Below, piece after piece: positions 21,594 to 32,390 of a DNA stretch of 64,000 nt. The first letter of the stretch is position 1. Each line of letters opens with the position of its first letter. Under the pieces are notes generated by a model. That model saw only the letters and a program-made list of their open reading frames with translations, ran no database searches and was not told where the DNA came from. The stretch spans positions 261,146,940 through 261,210,939 of the forward strand of contig CM060947.1 of NCBI GenBank assembly GCA_030765055.1, read 5' to 3'. A program made the translations under genes and the position numbers. Origin of the DNA: Mantis religiosa (taxonomy: Eukaryota; Arthropoda; Insecta; Mantodea; Mantidae).

Positions 21594-22925
21594 TCACTGC
21601 AATTGGGTACTACCCGGTGGCAGAGTTAAGAATACAGATCAAATTACAAATACTAGATTTACAACAATAACACAATAAACAATACAAACATGATATTATT
21701 TTAACTTTGGTCACTGAAAACATATCTAATTACTTCTCTATTTACATATTATATACCATTATAATTTAAAAGTTAAACTATAAACCATCTAGATTTTTTC
21801 TAAATTTCTTCAGCGACAGGGGACAGCCCTGAAAGACTGCTACAGGCAATTCATTCCATTCTTCAATGGTTCTATTAACAAAAGAAAATTTTCCTACGTC
21901 AGTTCTGTATCTTCTACCCTTAATTTTATACCTATGATCGTTTCGTCCATAATAATCCATATTATCTAACCTTACAGTAATGTCCACCCATGCCTTTACA
22001 CCACATTAGCTTTGAATAATGCTACCAACCTATGTTTTTTACGCCTAATTCTTAATTCCTCCCATTTAGTCTCATCTCCTTTTATAGGCCCAAAATACTT
22101 GCCTCTTTTTATGAACTTTATTGCCCTCTTCTGTATTTTTTCTAATGGATCGATTTGGTTAGCTCTATACGGGTCCCAGCATGCTACTCCATATTCCATA
22201 ACCGGCCGCACTAAGGCCTTGTAGGTAATTTCCCTGGACCTAGCGCTCCCCTTTTTCAATATTCTCATTACGAAATGTAATGCCTTCCACGCATTCCTAG
22301 ATGTGGAATTTACTTGTTCGTCCCATCCAGCATTACTTGCCAGGTACACTCCCAAGTATTTGCAGCTGACCACCTGTGGAATTTGCAGCCCTCCCATGTG
22401 ATAGTTAACAATAATTTTGCCATTAGTTCTACTAAAAACAATGGACCTAGTTTTCTTGGCATTAATTGACATTTTGTTAGCCGCAGCCCAATTACAGATT
22501 TCATTTAAATCATCCTGAAGAGCGGTTTCACGCACTGTATTCCGAATTTTATTATAAATTATACAATCGTCTGCAAACAACCTTATCTGGCAGTTAATAT
22601 TAACAGCAATGTCATTAACAAAAACGAGAAAAAGTAAAGGTCCAAGTACTGAGCCTTGCGGCACACCCGAACTTACTGTTCCCCTATCGGACATCTCTTT
22701 ACCTACTTTAACTGTTTGCGTTCTCCCTTTCAAAAAATGTTTAACCCATAATACTACGCGTTTGTCAATTCCTGTATTAGCTAGCTTACAAATAAGTTAA
22801 CTATGTGGCACTACATCAAAAGCTTTAGAAAAGTCAATTACCACTGCATCAGTTCTTCCCCTGCATCTACCTCATCTGCCAAATCTTGAAATAATGAAGT
22901 TCTGCTAATAGCGCTTACGTCGTTA
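21594..22925 (-). pseudogene. CR1/jockey-type LINE (family D, copy 1), RT and 3' end
   Basis: Minus strand. RT palm motifs are in order: VVIDFSKAFDVVPH, then GVPQGSVLGPLLFLVFVNDI, then the catalytic IRLFADDCIIY box, then NAKKTRSIVFSR and CKYLGVYLASN. The C-terminal LEKIQKRAIKFIKRG region follows, to a stop at 21778. A 245-codon frame (21996-22733) is open. It is broken upstream by a stop in the VVPHS-LICKL stretch and a shift near 22850, and downstream by a shift near 21990. The endonuclease is missing (5' truncation). The 3' UTR runs into the GTAT tail. Confidence 0.9.
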
Positions 22926-23105
22926 GTAGTCTAATCTAAGTCGCCTAGTCCCGGTGTACGGGTGGGTCAAGTTGCATCTATGCTACTGTACATAACATAC
23001 AGGTGACATAAAAATCAGCCTGAGGACGTCATCACTATACAGTATAGCATCTAGAGGTAACATCAAGGTTAATTGATGTATAGTGTGTAACAACATCGCA
23101 TCGCA
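22926..23105. other. Spacer, nothing recognised
   Basis: Short unidentified sequence between LINE D and LINE A2. Confidence 0.4.
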
Positions 23106-23890
23106 GGTACTGGCAGTCTGTGTTAGCCCGAAGATTGTTGCTGTGTGCCCAACCGAATAGCGTTTAACCACAGATAGGATTTTCTTTTCGGGATGGTTTG
23201 GGATGTCTGTTTTTGTTTGAGGATGGTGGATTGATTTCGAGGTAGTTTAGTACTCCTCTAAGAAGGATAGAATTCTTTCCTTTAGCACCCTGGCGTTGAA
23301 GGATTTGTTTGATTTTGAATTGATTTTGGTTAATTTTGAGACCAACAACTCTTGGTAGATTATGGGAGCTCAGCTTTTGCTGCTGCTGGAATTGCTCCGT
23401 GGTTTCCTTGGATGCCCGCAAGCCATGCGGGGGACCCGGAATAGTCGTCGACGACGTCTGGTTGGATCATAATCACCAAGAGACCTAACCAGGGCACTTC
23501 TGTGCAAAGGTAACTGTTCGTATAATTTTGTATTCTGGCGTCTAATTTCATCTTCCACGTATGGAAGACCCGAGGCTTCATGGAGGAACTTTAATGGGAA
23601 GAATCGGCCTACTTAATGGATGGACCTTATGCCAGCCAGGAATCTGCAGCCATGCCCCAGACCTCGCAGGCATATAGCATCAACGGGACTATGAGACCCA
23701 GAAAGAGGTATAGCTTTACGTGGACTGGCATCGATCGAGAACCCAGCATAGGATACAGGGAAGCAATAGCTCCCTGAACCCTCGCCGAGAGTTCCCTGAT
23801 GTGTCGACGGAAAGTCAGACCCTTGTCTAGCTCAACTCCCAGGTATTTGATAGAGGGTACCCAATTCTATCCTTCGACCTCTGAAATGGA
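23106..23890 (-). pseudogene. Jockey-like LINE (family A, copy 2), RT C-terminus and 3' UTR
   Basis: The minus strand reads KYLGVELDKGLTFRRHIREL, SARVQGAIASLYPMLGSRSM, then LIVPLMLYACEVWGMAADSW, and later EDEIRRQ...RMACGHPR, matching copies A1 and A3. The 3' UTR ends near 23110 with the CTGTGTGCCCAACCG phrase also found at the A1 and A3 tails. Frame breaks occur near 23600. The region before the palm is missing. Confidence 0.82.
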
Positions 23891-24185
23891 AATCTTTTGT
23901 TAATGAAACTAATATATGCTTCTTAGCCTTACGGCTGCATCCGTCGCTTGTGTCCATTGGTGTGCAAATTGTCGTCATCAGTGCGCACATGGCGGGCGGC
24001 CTGCCTTTCTGATGTGAGTCTGTGCCACTTGCTGGGGGGCCTCTACCCCCGGTTCCGCCTTGGCATGGTAGCACAAGGACTTGGAGGGCCACAGAAGGGC
24101 AGTGGGTGTCTTGATGAGCGTGTTGTTAGTTAATTCGCTGGTTGCATAATTCGGGTGAGATAGTCATTCATATGCCATGAGGTGC
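23891..24185. other. Spacer, nothing recognised
   Basis: No feature supported. It may be host sequence between two LINE insertions. Confidence 0.35.
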
Positions 24186-24747
24186 TGGCTTGCTGTATTT
24201 AGCCAAAAGGTTTCTACTGCGTGCCCACCCGTTAAGAGCTTTACCACAGGTAAGATATTTGAATAAGGATTTTGTAGGAGAGATGTGGGTTTTGAGATTT
24301 GAGTTATTTATGATGTTACAATTTTTTTACCCTAGGGTTGAAGGACAGAATGCAATGCCTTGCACCCTGTTGTTTTAATTTTGATTTAACTTGGGAAAAA
24401 ATTTGATGCCAAACAGCTTGGAAAAATCATGTGGAGTTCAGCTTTAGCTGCTGTTAGGATTAGCTCCTGGGTTACCTCGGGTGCCCGCAAGCCATGCGGG
24501 GTAATCGGTGCTGTTTAGAACAGCGTCTAGTGTGGTCATAATCTCCCAATGATCTGACAAGGGCGCTTCTATGGGTAGGTAAAGTACCGTGTAATTTTGA
24601 TGCCAGGCGCCTAATTTCATCCTCCACGTATGGACGACCCGAGGCTTAGTGAAGCAGCCTGGTAGGAAAATAACGTCCCACAGAATATATAGACCTGAGT
24701 ACTCTATTCTGTGCACGTTGCAGCCATGACAACCAGCTATCTACGGC

Positions 24748-26121
24748 CAACACCAACTCCAATACTCAGACCATAATACAGATTCCAAGATGGCGCCCGT
24801 CGAAGCCCAAGAATCTGGTTTCGCAGAATAGGAAACTATACACAGTGGACATAATATAATCCATATTACGGAGCAGCGAGGTAACTCGTAATCAGTTATC
24901 ACTTTATACTTTCAACTAAAATGTGTAATAACATAAATAAAGAGCATCCTGACAAATTCTAACAGCTTATCACATTATATAGTAGCATGGCATGCATTTT
25001 CCACCTTATACTTCCAATCAAAATTTAATTTATAAGGCATGACAACTCATAAGCATTAAACACAGCAGACTTTATCTTATTGGACTGTATCATCCTATCG
25101 TCTGTAGCAAGTACTAAAGTTTCTTTTATATTGTTTACATAGTAACCTTTTCTGGTAAGGACATAGGTACTGCTTATACTATAACATTTAAGAGAACTCA
25201 CCAGATTGTCCAGTTTACTCCAATTGTCACGTTTGAAGGTGTCAGTTCCCTCACACTGCAAGAGCCATTTAAAATTTCCCACTGGTAGGCTCATAATATT
25301 GCTTCTAGGTTATGAAATACTTTGAAACTTATTAAGTGAAGGAACATCAGTGAAGCTGGGATCTTGAATGTTATTGAAAATAACGTAACTAATCGTCTTT
25401 AATAATGACTATCAATGGGTTAAAATCTCCTCACCACTTCGCTATTTAAGCACTCAAAACTGTCAATAACATCTTGTGCACACCAAATATTACAATTATC
25501 TTCACTCTCTGTAAAATGTCTTGGATGCATTCTTCAGGATTTCGTTTTTTCTGGTTGAGCTGTAATGTGTGATAGGACGGCTGATTCTTAAAAATCGTGG
25601 GGTAGGCATCATCTATTAATTTTGCTACTTTTCGAAGGGCACGAATTGGTTCACCATCATTTACTGGAAAGATGTCTTCCTTAACCTCAAAACACTGTTC
25701 ATAATGATGAATACAAACTACAGTTTTGTCATTTACTTTAAAATCTTTACGATGTATGATCCTGATCCACTTATCCCATTACGATTTTTCCTTCGCAAAT
25801 TTAAATGTCGTGTGAGGTGCACTACCATAATTAGATTGCACCTGGGAACAAAACAACGATGCATTTCGACAATACTTCACTGTATATATTTAGGTAAACG
25901 TTATCACTTTATGTTAAATACTCAACTATAAACTAACTCGTTAGTCACTAATTGCCACTGTAATATGAATTACATTAATTCTTCAAACACACAATCAAAG
26001 TAAACAAACACACACTTTACTCTGTAGATATAACCACAACATAACAAGCTGGGCCACGAGCACCGCCATTTTTCCTACAATCGATTCTCGTATTATGGTC
26101 TGCGTATTGCAGTTGGTGTTG
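24748..26121 (-). mobile_element. P-like (THAP) DNA element, copy 2
   Basis: Terminal repeats CAACACCAACTCCAATACTC and their inverse bound 1374 bp. The right end has small changes. CTACGGC flanks both ends, a 7-bp match where P elements make 8. It is nearly the same sequence as copy 1 (53711-55070), inverted, and interrupts LINE A3. The length is far below a full P-type element (about 3 kb), so it is non-autonomous. Confidence 0.87.
25025..25885 (-). pseudogene. P-like THAP transposase remnant, copy 2
   Basis: The minus strand from ATG near 25864 starts MHRCFVPRCN, the first Cys pair of a THAP zinc finger. It continues after a frameshift to KDFKVNDKTVVCIHHYEQC (the Cys-x2-His pair) and DAYPTIFKNQPSY. 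A TAA stop sits in the linker between the metal-ligand pairs, in the same place as in copy 1. An 89-codon frame at 25025-25294 (MSLPVGNFKWLLQ...) is a C-terminal piece with no motif I recognise. The catalytic middle is absent. Confidence 0.72.
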
Positions 26122-26168
26122 CTACGGCCATGGCCCATATCTCGCAGGAATATAGCATCACCGGGATT

Positions 26169-26522
26169 TGTTTTTATTTATCCAGATTTATTGAACCCTA
26201 TTTTACACAGTGGTATATTAGGGTTAGAAGTGATACATAAAAATATACAATATTAACAAAAATATTTGAATACTAGAAGGAAGAAATTATGTTTTATTCT
26301 GATGCATATTAATTTAAACTATTTCAGACGTTTAAACACTGAGTTTATAAACATCATGAAGTACTTATACTGTTGTGGCTTCATTAGCAAAGATGTGAGC
26401 GGAGCAGAAAATTCAGTTCCTAGAGAGTCTAGCTTGAATATTAATTCTTGTCTTTCTCTCCAGAAAATGGGACAACAGAAAAGGAGATGAACCACAGTTT
26501 GAATTTCTTCACTACATTTCTT
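26169..26522 (-). pseudogene. Short LINE insertion (C-terminus and 3' UTR)
   Basis: The minus strand reads TVVHLLFCCPIFWRERQELI and ends FINSVFKRLK before a stop at 26319, the C-terminal zinc-binding tail of a LINE RT. A 3' UTR ending in ATAAATAAAAACA follows. A 13-bp duplication CATCAC(C/T)GGGATT flanks it (26156-26168, 26523-26535). It is a 5'-truncated copy of about 354 bp inside LINE A3. Confidence 0.82.
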
Positions 26523-26704
26523 CATCACTGGGATTACCAGCGCTCGGAAGAGGTATGGTCGACCCCAGCATTGGATACAGGGAAGCAATATCTCCTTGTA
26601 CCTTCGCCGATAGGTCCCTGATACGCGGGAGGAGAGTTAGACCTCTGTCCAAGTTGATTCCTAGGTATTGGACGGAGTTAGTCCACTAGTCCACAGCCTC
26701 CCTT

Positions 26705-27367
26705 ATGTACTATATATTGTATGTATGTATTTATTCACCGCAATTGGGTACTACCCGGTGGCAGAGTTAAGAATTTACAACAATAACACGTTACAGATCA
26801 AATTACAAATACTAGAAACAAACAATACAAACATGATATTATTTTAACTTTAGTCACTTAAAACATATCTAATTACTTCTCTATTTACATATTATATACC
26901 ATTATAATTTAAAAGTTAAACTATAAACCATCTAGATTTTTTCTTAATTTCTTCAGCGACAGGGGACAGCCCTGAAAGACTGCTACAGGCAATTCATTCC
27001 ATTCTTCAATGGTTCTATTAACAAAAGAAAATTTTCCTACGTCGGTTCTGTATCTTCTACCCTTAATTTTATACCTATTTTCGTTTCGTCCATAATAATC
27101 CGGATTATCTAACCTTACACTAACGTCCACCCGTGCCTTTGCACCAGCATTAGCTTTGAATAATGCTACCAACCTATGTTTTTTAAGCCTAATTCTTAAT
27201 TCCTCCCATTTAGTCTCATCTCCTTTTATAGGCCCAAAATACTTGCCTCTTTTTATGAATTTTATTGCCCTCTTCTGTATTTTTTCTAATGGATCGATTT
27301 GATTAGCTCTATACGGGTCCCAGCATGCTACTCCATATTCCATAACCAGCCGCACTCCATATTCCAA
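26705..27367 (-). pseudogene. CR1/jockey-type LINE (family D, copy 2), C-terminus and 3' UTR
   Basis: Nearly identical to copy 1 from MEYGVACWDPYRANQIDPLE to the stop at 26921, here in one open frame of 148 codons. The palm is missing because the copy is 5'-truncated near 27350, where MEYGVRLV is a partial duplication of the start. The 3' UTR ends in a short GTAT run. It inserted beside LINE A3. Confidence 0.88.
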
Positions 27368-27439
27368 GTCCTCATTCGGTAAGTTTCGTCTAACTCTGTA
27401 AACACAAATGACAACTTTGAAACTTGAAATGTCCTATAC

Positions 27440-27830
27440 ACTGTCATCTAGTGGCTAATACCCTAACCCCCCAGGGGCCTACTTCGGTAGGTACGGGTTT
27501 GGCGTACCCGGGGTCCCGAGCCAACAGTCTCCCTCGTGTGGTTGAGGGAGACGGTCAACAGGCCCACCCACGTGTAGGCCGTGCGTGGAGACCCGTGGAG
27601 AAGGTTTTTAGATTCTTATCTAGTTTAGAGTTTAGGATTTAGTGAACGAAATTTTTAGTAGGTTTTGATTGATGTTTTTATGTACGTGTATTTTTAATAG
27701 GTTTTGTTACACTTGTATAGTTTTTAGAACGTTTTATATCTGGCTTTTGCCATGACTAGTGTTTTAAAGGGCGCTGATGACCGCCGTAGTTGAGGGCCCT
27801 TATATATATCATATATTCACTAATACCCTA
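27440..27830 (+). mobile_element. Possible LINE or SINE 3' end with hairpin
   Basis: The phrase GGGCGCTGATGACCGCCG with TTGAGGGCCC after it forms a hairpin (27768-27801), followed by a TATATATC run. Similar GGGC...TGATGACC...GCCC hairpins end many insect LINEs and the SINEs that share their tails. The coding part is not recognised, so the call is tentative. Confidence 0.4.
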
Positions 27831-27904
27831 AGCTTTATCATGCCCGCCATATTTTGTTTTGATCAATTTTGAGGTTAATTAGCTAAACAGTTTACAACAA
27901 AGGT

Positions 27905-28260
27905 ATGTTGTGGATGATATGGCTCTCGAAAGGGGACACATTATTGTTCGTCTATCTCCGTATAACTGTGATCTGAATGCAATTGAGCCGGCGTGGGCAA
28001 AACTAAGGAATGTTTTCAGAGGCTACAACGTTACTGGTGATATGTCGCCTCCAAATCTGCGAAAACTTGCTATCGAAGCATTATCTTCCATAAACCGTAA
28101 CGCATTTAAAGAAGGTCCAAGAGCTGGAGATAAAATATTGGTGAAACTATGGTGTATTAGAAAATGCAATTGATGAAATTATCGTCAACACATCAGAGGA
28201 TACCAGCGATAAAAGTGATGCACCGGAATCAAATAATCACACACTGAATGAGTATTTATA
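27905..28260 (+). pseudogene. IS630/Tc1-like transposase, C-terminal DDE fragment
   Basis: The plus strand reads ERGHIIVRLSPYNCDLNAIE, then PAWAKLRNVF. This matches the third-catalytic-residue region of arthropod DDE transposases (usual form RLPPYHC-LNPIE-WA). The final E of NAIE is the third acidic residue. A frame change near 28160 leads to an acidic Ser/Asp/Asn-rich tail (NTSEDTSDKSDAPESNN) typical of this family. The first two catalytic residues are missing. Confidence 0.65.
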
Positions 28261-28699
28261 ACTGTCATAATATGTCTTTTATAATTTTATGTTATATAAA
28301 TAGTAAATATATAAACATACAGATTATCGGATCGAGTTAAATGTATTTTTTGTCCACATATCTCACACTAGCAGTGCATTTCTTCGCTTATCTTAGACGC
28401 TATTTTGCTGGACCATGTTTTTCAAGGTTGAACATAGTGCAGAAACAACAGAGCGCTAGCTATCGCCTCTTCCCCTCTTACCGCATCTCACCGTAAATCC
28501 AGCACTCAACTTATCGTGCACATACAGTAGAATGTTGTGTTTTCTAAATGTCGTGATGTCAACACACAAGCCAAATGAATATCATGACCATCAGAAAGAT
28601 AAAACAACACCATATATTTATATATAATCTATAATATATCTATAAATATTCAGGACTGTCTAAAATATGTATGATATACCAAATAAAGGGACTTCATTT
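28261..28699. other. No gene recognised
   Basis: AT-rich DNA up to the satellite array. Confidence 0.45.
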
Positions 28700-30388
28700 T
28701 GTTCGAGGTTCATAGAGCCTAGAGTTACCAGACATTAATCTTCCAGGATAAGGGAAAACCTCCAACGCTAAGTCATATCAGACGATGAATGAAATGATGT
28801 TCAAATGAGTACAGGGTACATAGAGCTTAGAGTTACCAGACATTCATCTTTCAGGATAAGAGAAAACCTCCAACGTTAAGTCATATCAGACGATGAATGA
28901 AATGATGTTCAAATGAGTACAGGGTACATAGAGCTTAGAGTTACCAGACATTCATCTTTCAGGATAAGGGAAAACCTCCAACGTTAAGTCCTATCAGACG
29001 ATGAATGAAATTATGTTCAAATGAGTACAGGGTACACAGAGCTTAGAGTTACCAGACATTCATCTTTCAGGATAAGAGAAAACCTCCAACGTTAAGTCAT
29101 ATCGGACGATGAATGAAATGATGTTCAAATGAGTACAGGGTACATAGAGCTTAGAGTTACCAGACATTCATCTTTCAGGATAAGGGAAAACCTCCAACGT
29201 TAAGTCATATCAGACGATGAATGAAATGATGTTCAAATGAGTACAAAGTACGCAGAGCTTAGAGTTACCAACTATTCATCTTTCAGGATAGGAGAAAACC
29301 CCGGTGTCACATCGGCCGATGATTGAAATGATGCTCAAATAAGTACAGGATACATAGAGCTTAGAGTTACCAGACATTCATCTTTCAGGATAAGGGAAAA
29401 CCTCCAACGTTAAGTCATATACGACGATTAACGAAATGATATTCAAATGAGTACAGGGTACATAGAGCTTAGAGTTACCAGACATTCATCTTTCAGAATA
29501 AGAGAAAACCTCCAACGTTAAGTCATATACGACGATTAATGAAATGATATTCAAACGAGTACAGGGTACATAGAGCTTAGAGTTACCAGACATTCATCTT
29601 TCAGAATAAGAGAAAACCTCCAACGTTAAGTCATATCGGACAATGAATGAAATTATGTTCATATGAGTTCAGGGTACATAGAGCTTAGAGTTACCAGACA
29701 TTCATCCTTTATGATAAGAGAAAACCTCCAACGTTAAGTCATATCGGACGATGAATGAAATGATGTTCAAATGAGTACAGGATACATAGAGCTTAGAGTT
29801 ACCTGACATTCATCTTTCAGAATAAGAGAAAACCTCCAACATTAAGTCATATACGACGATTAATGAAGTGATATTCGAACGAGTACAGGGTACATAGAGC
29901 TTAGAGTTACCAGACATTCATCTTTCAGGATAAGAGAAAACCTCCAACGTTAAGTCATATCGGACGATGAATGAAATGATGTTCAAACCAGTACAGGGTA
30001 CATAGAGCTTAGAGTTTCCAGACATTCATCCTTTATGATAAGAGAAAACCTCCAACGTTAAGTCATATCGGACGATGAATGAAATGATGTTCAAACCAGT
30101 ACAGGATACATAGAGCTTAGAGTTACCAGACATTCATCCTTTATGATAAGAGAAAACCTCCAACGTTAGGTCATATCAGACGATCAATGAAATGATGTTC
30201 AAACCAGTACAGGGTACATAGAGCTTAGAGTTTCCAGACATTCATCTTTCAGGATAAGAGAAAACCTCCAACGTAAGTCATATCGGACGATGAATGAAAT
30301 GATGTTTAAATGAGTAGAGGATACATAGAGCTTTGAGTTACCAGACATTCATCTCTCAGGATAAAAGAAAACCTCCAACTTTAATTCA
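28700..30388 (-). repeat. SINE-body satellite, array 1 (16 units of ~108 bp)
   Basis: The phrase GAGCTTAGAGTTACCAGAC recurs 16 times from about 28727 to 30330, spaced 100-112 bases. Read on the minus strand, each unit is the body of the tRNA-derived SINE at 33905 (TCTAAGCTCTATG...CATCATTTCAT). No tRNA-like head is visible here: the side where it should lie (right) is taken by a truncated mariner from 30389. Confidence 0.95.
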
Positions 30389-30829
30389 CATTAAGTCAAT
30401 TCACCTGTTGTGACTCGGCGATCACCACGAATGATGTCATCGACTCGCTGAATGTTGCATGGAGTCACGACAGTCACCAGCCTGCCGCTTCGCTTTTCAT
30501 CTGTCAATGGTTTTTGCCCTTCAGCTTCGTTACAGCGACGAACACATCGCCTAACAGTGCTGACATCCACCGTTGCATCACCATACACATCTTTTAGCCT
30601 TTCGTGATTGCGAATTGGCGTTTCACCTTCCTCAGTCAAAAATTCAATCACAGAACGCTGTCTAATACGAATGTCGATGTCAGGCATTTTGCAAGAGGAT
30701 GCAGTGCTGCCACCTGTTGACTTAGGAAGTTACTACTGCAGGGGATTGGAGAAGAAGGTTTGAGGAATTGCGCCTAATTCAAAGTTTTCACATAACTTAC
30801 TTATTTAAGGAAACAAATAGGACCCACCC
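30389..30829 (-). mobile_element. Mariner family b, truncated copy
   Basis: The right terminal repeat (GACCCACCCTCG next to TA) is present, although about 12 bases inside it are lost relative to the copy at 42664. The left half of the element is missing and the sequence joins the SINE satellite directly. Confidence 0.8.
30391..30687 (-). pseudogene. Mariner family b transposase, N-terminal domain only
   Basis: 98 codons, MPDIDIRIRQRSVIEFLTEE to RVTTGELT: the first helix-turn-helix (about residues 10-55, ending RRCVRRCNE) and the start of the second. This part recognises the terminal repeats. No catalytic domain is present. An open remnant of this kind could in principle bind ends without cutting, but there is no sign that it is expressed. 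Confidence 0.8.
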
Positions 30830-30839
30830 TCGTATTACA

Positions 30840-31780
30840 CGGGCAGACCCTCCTCTCAAATAGTATATTTACCTGCTGGTAGAGGGAGACCTCAAAGCTG
30901 CTTTCAACACATCAAGTACGATCACAAGCCGCTTCGAGAATCGTATTTAAACTCGCTCCATCAGCGATGCTCTTGATGACGTCAAATTTTGCGCGGTAAA
31001 ATCACAGATAAAGGTGAACACCATGTATAATAAGATTTGTGGATATAATCCTGCATATTAGGACGTTTTATGTGGCTATGGAATATTTAAAATTTCGAGT
31101 ACATCCGGATATACTTCTTTCGGCAGCTTTACAGGTTTCCCCGAGGGTAGATCACTAATTATGACCATGACGACGTAGAGCATGTGCAGTTTTAGTGTGG
31201 GAGAACTTCTCAAATAGCAAAAAGCCTTTAAAGAAAAACACACAGAAATCTAAAAGAGAGATAGAAAAAGCGGGCGGTAGGAGCAAACGAAAAGAGGAGG
31301 CAATCTCAAAGAAGCTATCTGCAGGCCGTGTGCATTTCATTTTACAGCGCTGTAGCTTAATTCAAACTCGTTATCATCCACAGAACGTTCACACATGTTA
31401 ACGGGGCAAGAGCATGGAAAAAGATGAATGTATACGATAGTAGTCCACTAAAGACGATAGTCCACGTGCGTCACTTGTTTGTTGAAAACAAAACAGCGTC
31501 ATGGGTCTCACCTCCATGGACGTTCTTCTTCTGTCTAGGAATTATTTCAAACTAAGCAGTATAGACTTGATTTAATGCACAATACACAAAACAAATAGAA
31601 TCTTTGCATGTGGTAAGTATTTCTTGTTACTAATAGACACATTACATGGTAGATACGTTAAAATATGAAGCTATTAACATTGAAGTAAACAAATATGTAC
31701 AAATATAACAATATGTAACCTAAAAACTTCACTTATCTTATAAGAGATTATGAAAAATTTCTTATTAATTGATGTGGACT
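30840..31780. other. No gene recognised
   Basis: Nothing supported on either strand. Confidence 0.45.
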
Positions 31781-31782
31781 GC

Positions 31783-31868
31783 GATTTCGTGAAACAGCTT
31801 TTCACATCTTCTGCTAAAGCCTCAAACAGCCTTGTTGTCAAGCTCACGTTCAGCAAAGATTACCATGT
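31783..31868 (-). repeat. Outer arm of the Penelope-like palindrome (left)
   Basis: About 83 bp matching, inverted, 34428-34512 at roughly 94 percent. On the minus strand it reads VSLTTRLFEALAEDVKSCFT and at the other arm VTLTTRLFEALAEDVKNCFT. In the right arm it directly follows the Penelope-like C-terminus, so it is probably part of that element's 3' end. Confidence 0.85.
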
Positions 31869-31871
31869 TTT

Positions 31872-32390
31872 CGTTAGAGTCAACATGAAAAATCCAGTGC
31901 CACCGCCGGTACTTGAACCACGGATCTCCTGGTTTCCGTCCAGTCACTCTAACCCATTGAGCTTACATGGCCAACTTGCCTTCATAACATTAAATTCTCC
32001 ATTTAACTCGTATATTTTCCCGAAGATCACTAGGGGCACTCGCATCCGAGATACACCGCTTGTGGCTACCTAGTATCGTAAGTACTTGAGTCCCAGGCTT
32101 CATCATTTAACTCTTATTATTTTAGTTAATTGAGGGAAATTATTTATTTCTTCACACTAGCCGTAATATGCTTACGTTAGTAAGTCGCCACAAACGGTGT
32201 ATCTCAAATGCGAGAGCCCCTAGTGGTCTACCGGAGAAATATATGAGTCAAATTGAGAATTTAATATCATAACGGCAAGTTGGCCATGGTAGCTCAATGG
32301 GTTAGAGCGACTGGACGGAAACTAGGAGATCCGTGGTTCAAATCCCGGCCATGACATTGAATTTTTCATTTTGACTCAATCAAAAACTTT
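31872..32390. mobile_element. Foldback element with tRNA-like arms
   Basis: Two inverted arms of about 220 bp (31876-32095 and 32155-32383) at roughly 80 percent identity, with a loop of about 60 bp. Each arm contains a tRNA-like head: in the right arm, GTAGCTCAATGGGTTAGAGC is the D-arm/A-box and GTGGTTCAAATCCC the B-box. The T-arm is imperfect, so it is not a working tRNA. It separates the Penelope-like coding end (32420) from its probable 3' continuation (31868). Confidence 0.7.

Larger units (their letters stand above)
24190..26710 (-). pseudogene. Jockey-like LINE (family A, copy 3), interrupted twice
   Basis: Pieces collinear with copy A2 on the minus strand are about 26536-26710 (VQYLGINLDRGLTLLPRIRD), 26122-26168 (SCEIWAMA-like end) and 24190-24747 (VEDEIRRLASKLHGTL, RMACGHPR, then 3' UTR). 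Between them lie a second LINE (26169-26522) and a P-like DNA element (24748-26121), each with target duplications. Splicing these out restores the A2 order. The 5' end is cut at about 26710 by LINE D copy 2. Confidence 0.8.

Noticed and set aside
21260..21670. Proteins read through the GTAT microsatellite
   Set aside because: Simple-repeat translation (MYVC repeats) open in several frames is not evidence of a gene.
27768..27801. A hammerhead ribozyme (CTGATGA core)
   Set aside because: CTGATGA is present but the GAAA core and the third stem do not follow at the required places. A LINE-type 3' hairpin fits better.
28700..30388. A CRISPR array (regular ~108-bp spacing)
   Set aside because: There are no short repeats separated by unique spacers. 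The whole unit is repeated, and the setting is an animal genome.
32283..32356. A functional tRNA gene
   Set aside because: D-arm and B-box are good, but the T-stem has a mismatch, position 33 of the anticodon loop is C where U is expected, and an inverted diverged copy lies next to it. It is a SINE or foldback relic.
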